Positions 61,740-64,000 of a stretch of DNA of 64,000 nucleotides are shown piece by piece. The DNA comes from Loktanella salsilacus (GTDB lineage: Bacteria; Pseudomonadota; Alphaproteobacteria; Rhodobacterales; Rhodobacteraceae): the NCBI RefSeq assembly GCF_900114485.1, contig NZ_FOTF01000012.1, positions 48,693 through 112,692 on the forward strand, read 5' to 3'. The stretch's first letter is position 1, and each line of letters begins with the position of its first letter. The position numbers and the translations under genes are program-made. The notes beneath the pieces were generated by a model. The model saw only the letters and a list, made by a program, of their open reading frames with translations, was not told the origin of the DNA and made no database searches.

Positions 61740-62054
61740 CTAGTCTGCGAGTATGGTCAGCGCACCGCCTGCGTCAGCGCCCGCGTGAGACAACACCCCC
61801 CCCACCTCATCAGGACCGCCGGTGCCTGTGTCGTAGCCATAAAACATGCCGTTAGCGCCTGTACCAAAGCTTGTTCCATCCACGACTGCGCCGTTATGGG
61901 TGACCGCGAAATTACCGCCGCTAAATTCGTTTCCGGCAATCGTCATCCCAGTCACTGAAATGTTCTCTGTGATGCCCCCTGCGGTATTTGCGGTCGCAAC
62001 ATCAACAGACCCCGATGCAAAGTTGGCCGAGATCGTAGCCGGAACTGCATGCAT
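61740..62054 (-). pseudogene. C-terminal fragment of a surface-lipoprotein-like gene
   Basis: An open frame of 104 residues with glycine- and serine-rich beta text: VTGMTIAGNEFSGGNFAVTHNG and GTGANGMFYGYDTGTGGPDEVGGVLSHAG. It resembles the C-terminal barrel of transferrin-binding-protein-like lipoproteins. There is no signal peptide; the open frame starts right after a stop codon, and an IS remnant with its left end at 62096 lies just upstream. The N-terminal part of the gene is therefore missing, probably lost in the IS event. Family call is tentative. Confidence 0.45.
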
Positions 62055-62095
62055 TAAGTTCTTAACTCAATGCTGTTTGCCACTTTGCGGGTCGA

Positions 62096-62471
62096 TGTTG
62101 CACAAATACAGGTTTAATTCATGTCGTGAATCCATCGTGGTAGCTGGCCCGCATGAGCAAACACATCACCTACCTATAAGACGACGAACTGGGCTGACGA
62201 AAACGCGGCAGTAAAGCGCCGCGGCTCACTGACAATCTGCTGCGATCCCAAGATGAACTGGGATTCCGAAACTTTTGGAAAGAGAGGCAGGTCAGCAGCG
62301 TGACCGCGGCCGGCGCTTACGACACGCGACTTTGACCGACAGGTCGCAGAGGTTCAGATGCGCATCGCGGTCCTGAACGGCTACACCGCTCTTGGTATTC
62401 CTGTCACGAAAGCCCTGCGATAAATCCGTCTGGGAAAGGGGAAAACCGTCCTTCAACTGATTTGCGCAACA
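62096..62471 (+). mobile_element. internally deleted IS5-type element
   Basis: An IS remnant of about 376 bp. Its ends are inverted repeats, TGTTGCACAAAT at 62096-62107 and its near-complement ATTTGCGCAACA at 62460-62471 (11 of 12). Between them lies a broken IS5-type transposase: a start MSKHITYL, a frame change to TTNWADENAAVKRRGSLT, then SVTAAGAYDTR joined directly to DFDRQVAEVQMRIAVLNGYTALGIP. About two thirds of the gene, including most of the DDE domain, is missing. This makes a MITE-like element that can no longer move on its own. Confidence 0.75.
62153..62423 (+). pseudogene. IS5-type transposase remnant
   Basis: Broken coding sequence inside the element. N-terminal text from 62153 contains a stop codon after about 8 codons, then continues in another frame (NWADENAAVKRRGSLTICCDPKMNW). 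The central and DDE-containing part is deleted. The C-terminal text RDFDRQVAEVQMRIAVLNGYTALG ends at the TAA at 62421. Not functional. Confidence 0.8.
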
Positions 62472-63150
62472 GCGTCGTCATAAATCATTCCGCTGTTAGA
62501 GCCACACAAGGCACGGATGCCAGCGCTATTGAAAGAAGTTTAGAGCGGTCAACGATCGCCTGAAACGTCAACGATACAAGGCATCGGGTCCACCTAAATG
62601 CGACCCAAGCGAAATAGTCAAAATGGTAATCTGGCGGAGGCTCAGTCCGCACATTAATATTGCTAAGCATATAACTTTTAATGATAAAATAATCATTATT
62701 TTAAATCATACCACAGAAAGTACCACCACTCTCAGAGCGCACGGTCTCATTGGGTGGACATTAGATGGCGTCGGCCTTTACATCATAACTAAATAACTAA
62801 CCCAAATGACAAACCAGTCCTTCGCGCAGACCGCAGCGATTGAAGGGACCGAGCTCAATGCGCAAGATATTGCGCGAAACGCCAATGTCAGCCTCTTGCA
62901 ACTTTAGGGCAGTACAAACGGACGAAATGCGGACAAAACTGTCCTTTTTGGCGTAGTATCTATCGCTATTGGCGGCCAAACTATCCACCGCGACCTGCTA
63001 AGGTTTGGCTTTCGCCAATGTTGAGTTGCATCGTAAAAGTATGTTGCTTACTCAAAGGACATTAAATTATCGGCATCGGCATGCGGACAGCACCTTTTCT
63101 ATGCAAGTCAAAAGATACTGTTGCCGTGGCGGAAGTGCGAGGAGACCGGA
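62472..63150. other. eroded, partly AT-rich region without a credible gene
   Basis: About 680 bp. The piece 62640-62800 is far more AT-rich than the rest of the window. Short open frames on the minus strand (62485-62670 and 62797-62988) show no family resemblance. The ribosome binding site of the GAF-domain gene (GAGGAG) is at its right end. Confidence 0.5.
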
Positions 63151-63714
63151 ATGAGTGGCAGAGCAGCCCAGCAAGCAGTCATACAAGACCATGCTGCATA
63201 CTTAGAGGGAACGCACAACTTCCAAGCTGATATTGAGAAGCTGGCGAACAGCGCTTTGATAGGCACTGTTCTTGAAACTGTTATGCTGGCCACAAATATG
63301 CGATTTGCGGCTGTCGCGCGCGTTACCGCTGACCGCTGGGTTGCATGTCGCACTGTTGATGAAGTCAATTTTGGTTTGTCATCGGGTGACGAAATTGAAA
63401 TCCAATCGACTTTTTGCCAGTCAGTTCGCGATACATCTCAAAAGGTAATGTTTAACGATGCGGCTACTGATGATGTCTACGGTGGCCATCCAATTGCAGC
63501 TAAGTTCGGAATTTTAAGTTACGCCTCAATCCCAATTTATCGAAGTGATGGAACTTTCTTTGGCACGCTATGTGCTATCGATACTGAGCCGCGCGATGTA
63601 AAACATCCACGTGCAGTGGCAATGTTGGAGATGTTCGCCGATATTATTGGTCGGGGTGTAGATTTCCACGCGGAAGTGAGCCGGGTTTTCCATCGAGAAG
63701 TGAGCCACCTTTAA
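63151..63714 (+). pseudogene. GAF-domain sensor gene truncated by an IS21-type insertion
   Basis: Starts at the ATG 63151 after GAGGAGACC. Residues 20-165 are a GAF domain (NSALIGTVLETVMLATNMRFAAVARVT ... STFCQSVRDTSQKVMFNDAATDD ... GILSYASIPIYRSDGTFFGTLCAID). The normal continuation would be a histidine kinase core. Instead, after ADIIGRG, the frame reads into the IS end and stops after VDFHAEVSRVFHREVSHL. The last 18 codons come from IS sequence, including the repeated GAAGTGAGCC, so the C-terminal output module is lost. Confidence 0.75.
63663..63706. repeat. IS21 terminal direct repeats
   Basis: Two direct repeats of 20 bp, 16 of 20 identical, with a 24-bp period (63663-63682 and 63687-63706). 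They are the transposase-binding repeats at this end of the IS21-type element. Confidence 0.75.
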
Positions 63715-63729
63715 GTTATGTTTCGGGTG

Positions 63730-64000
63730 TCAGGCTTTGGTCAATGCATGATTGTCCTCCCTCTTTTTCTGCGCCGCTACGGCTGCACTGGCTTTGAAGC
63801 GGAAGCTGTCGTTTCCGGTCTCCAAGATGTGGCAACGGTGGGTTAGGCGGTCGAGGAGTGCGGTCGTCATCTTAGGATCGCCAAAGACGGTGGCCCATTC
63901 GCTGAAGCTCAGGTTCGTGGTGATGACGACGCTGGTGCGCTCGTAGAGTTTGCTGAGCAGATGGAAGAGCAGCGCGCCGCCTGATGCACTGAACGGCAGG
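63730..64000 (-). CDS. istB: IS21-family helper ATPase IstB, C-terminal part
   Basis: The frame, open from the window edge, reads [89 protein letters not shown] and stops at 63730-63732. This is the C-terminal half of IstB, the AAA+ helper protein of IS21 transposition, with the sensor and TNLSFSEW motif. The N-terminal half with the Walker A motif lies outside the window. Only about 90 residues are visible. Confidence 0.9.
   Translation of the reverse strand, partial: LPFSASGGALLFHLLSKLYERTSVVITTNLSFSEWATVFGDPKMTTALLDRLTHRCHILETGNDSFRFKASAAVAAQKKREDNHALTKA

Larger units (their letters stand above)
63657..64000. mobile_element. IS21-family element, left part only
   Basis: The junction lies at about 63657, where the GAF gene ends and the IS end begins (TGTAGATTTCC). 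Two copies of a 20-bp terminal repeat, TTTCCACGCGGAAGTGAGCC (63663-63682) and TTTCCATCGAGAAGTGAGCC (63687-63706), are spaced 24 bp apart, as IS21 ends typically are. The istB gene follows on the minus strand. The element runs past the window end. Confidence 0.8.

Noticed and set aside
62485..62988. Two short minus-strand frames (62485-62670 and 62797-62988)
   Set aside because: No ribosome binding site, no family resemblance and an eroded context; probably chance frames.
1..64000. tRNA, rRNA genes or CRISPR arrays
   Set aside because: No cloverleaf with a typical TTCGA loop, no rRNA text and no spaced identical repeats were found by eye; a tRNA scan would settle this.

Overview
The window looks like chromosomal DNA from an alphaproteobacterium of the Rhodobacterales (Roseobacter type). 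The evidence is a GC-rich coding style, tightly ATGA-coupled operons, a TRAP transporter, three oligopeptide-type ABC importers, an aerobic form I CO dehydrogenase cluster, HWE-type sensor kinases and Rrf2/NsrR-type nitric oxide control. The family assignments are recognised from sequence; the taxonomic call is inference. No rRNA, tRNA or CRISPR array was found.

Layout. 1-5.6 kb (minus): dctP-dctQ-dctM TRAP transporter, an IclR regulator and the 5' part of a FadB/FadJ-type multifunctional beta-oxidation protein. The same IclR-like palindrome sits upstream of dctP and of the fad gene. 5.8-13.6 kb (minus): a seven-gene amide operon with AmiC-like sensor, AmiR-like ANTAR antiterminator, dppC-dppB-dppA importer, acetamidase/formamidase and a fused dppDF ATPase, preceded by a leader terminator. 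14.2-19.2 kb (plus): MscS channel, LytS-type hybrid histidine kinase and an unknown membrane protein. 19.4-24.4 kb (plus): a second peptide-type ABC importer. 24.5-29.4 kb: a glutathione S-transferase and a very large propeller-kinase-receiver-AraC hybrid regulator. 29.7-33.7 kb: two small exported proteins, then galU-otsB-otsA for trehalose synthesis. 33.8-37.2 kb: HWE kinase plus receiver, a deaminase and a VOC protein.

37.3-45.8 kb (minus): a CO dehydrogenase operon coxC-M-S-L-D-E-F-(35-aa ORF)-G. The large subunit has the form I Cys motif and catalytic Glu. A perfect pair of 12-bp direct repeats with a 21-bp period lies just upstream of coxM, where the LytTR-domain CoxC-like regulator could bind. 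46.3-52.9 kb (plus): a third dipeptide importer with an embedded Xaa-Pro-type peptidase. 53.4-56.2 kb: iorAB molybdenum hydroxylase. 56.4-59.4 kb: a periplasmic rhodanese, a decayed flavohemoglobin fragment, nsrR with palindromic operators, a 51-aa membrane protein, a truncated hemoglobin and a DUF2461 protein. 59.6-61.3 kb: an FAD/NAD(P)-binding protein.

From 61.3 kb the sequence turns into an eroded accessory region. It holds a C-terminal fragment of a surface-lipoprotein-like gene, an internally deleted IS5-type element with both ends still visible, an AT-rich stretch, and a GAF-domain gene cut by an IS21-type element that runs off the window. Overall the window is a catabolic and sensory block: uptake of small organic acids, amides and peptides, supplementary energy from CO, and several large sensor proteins.
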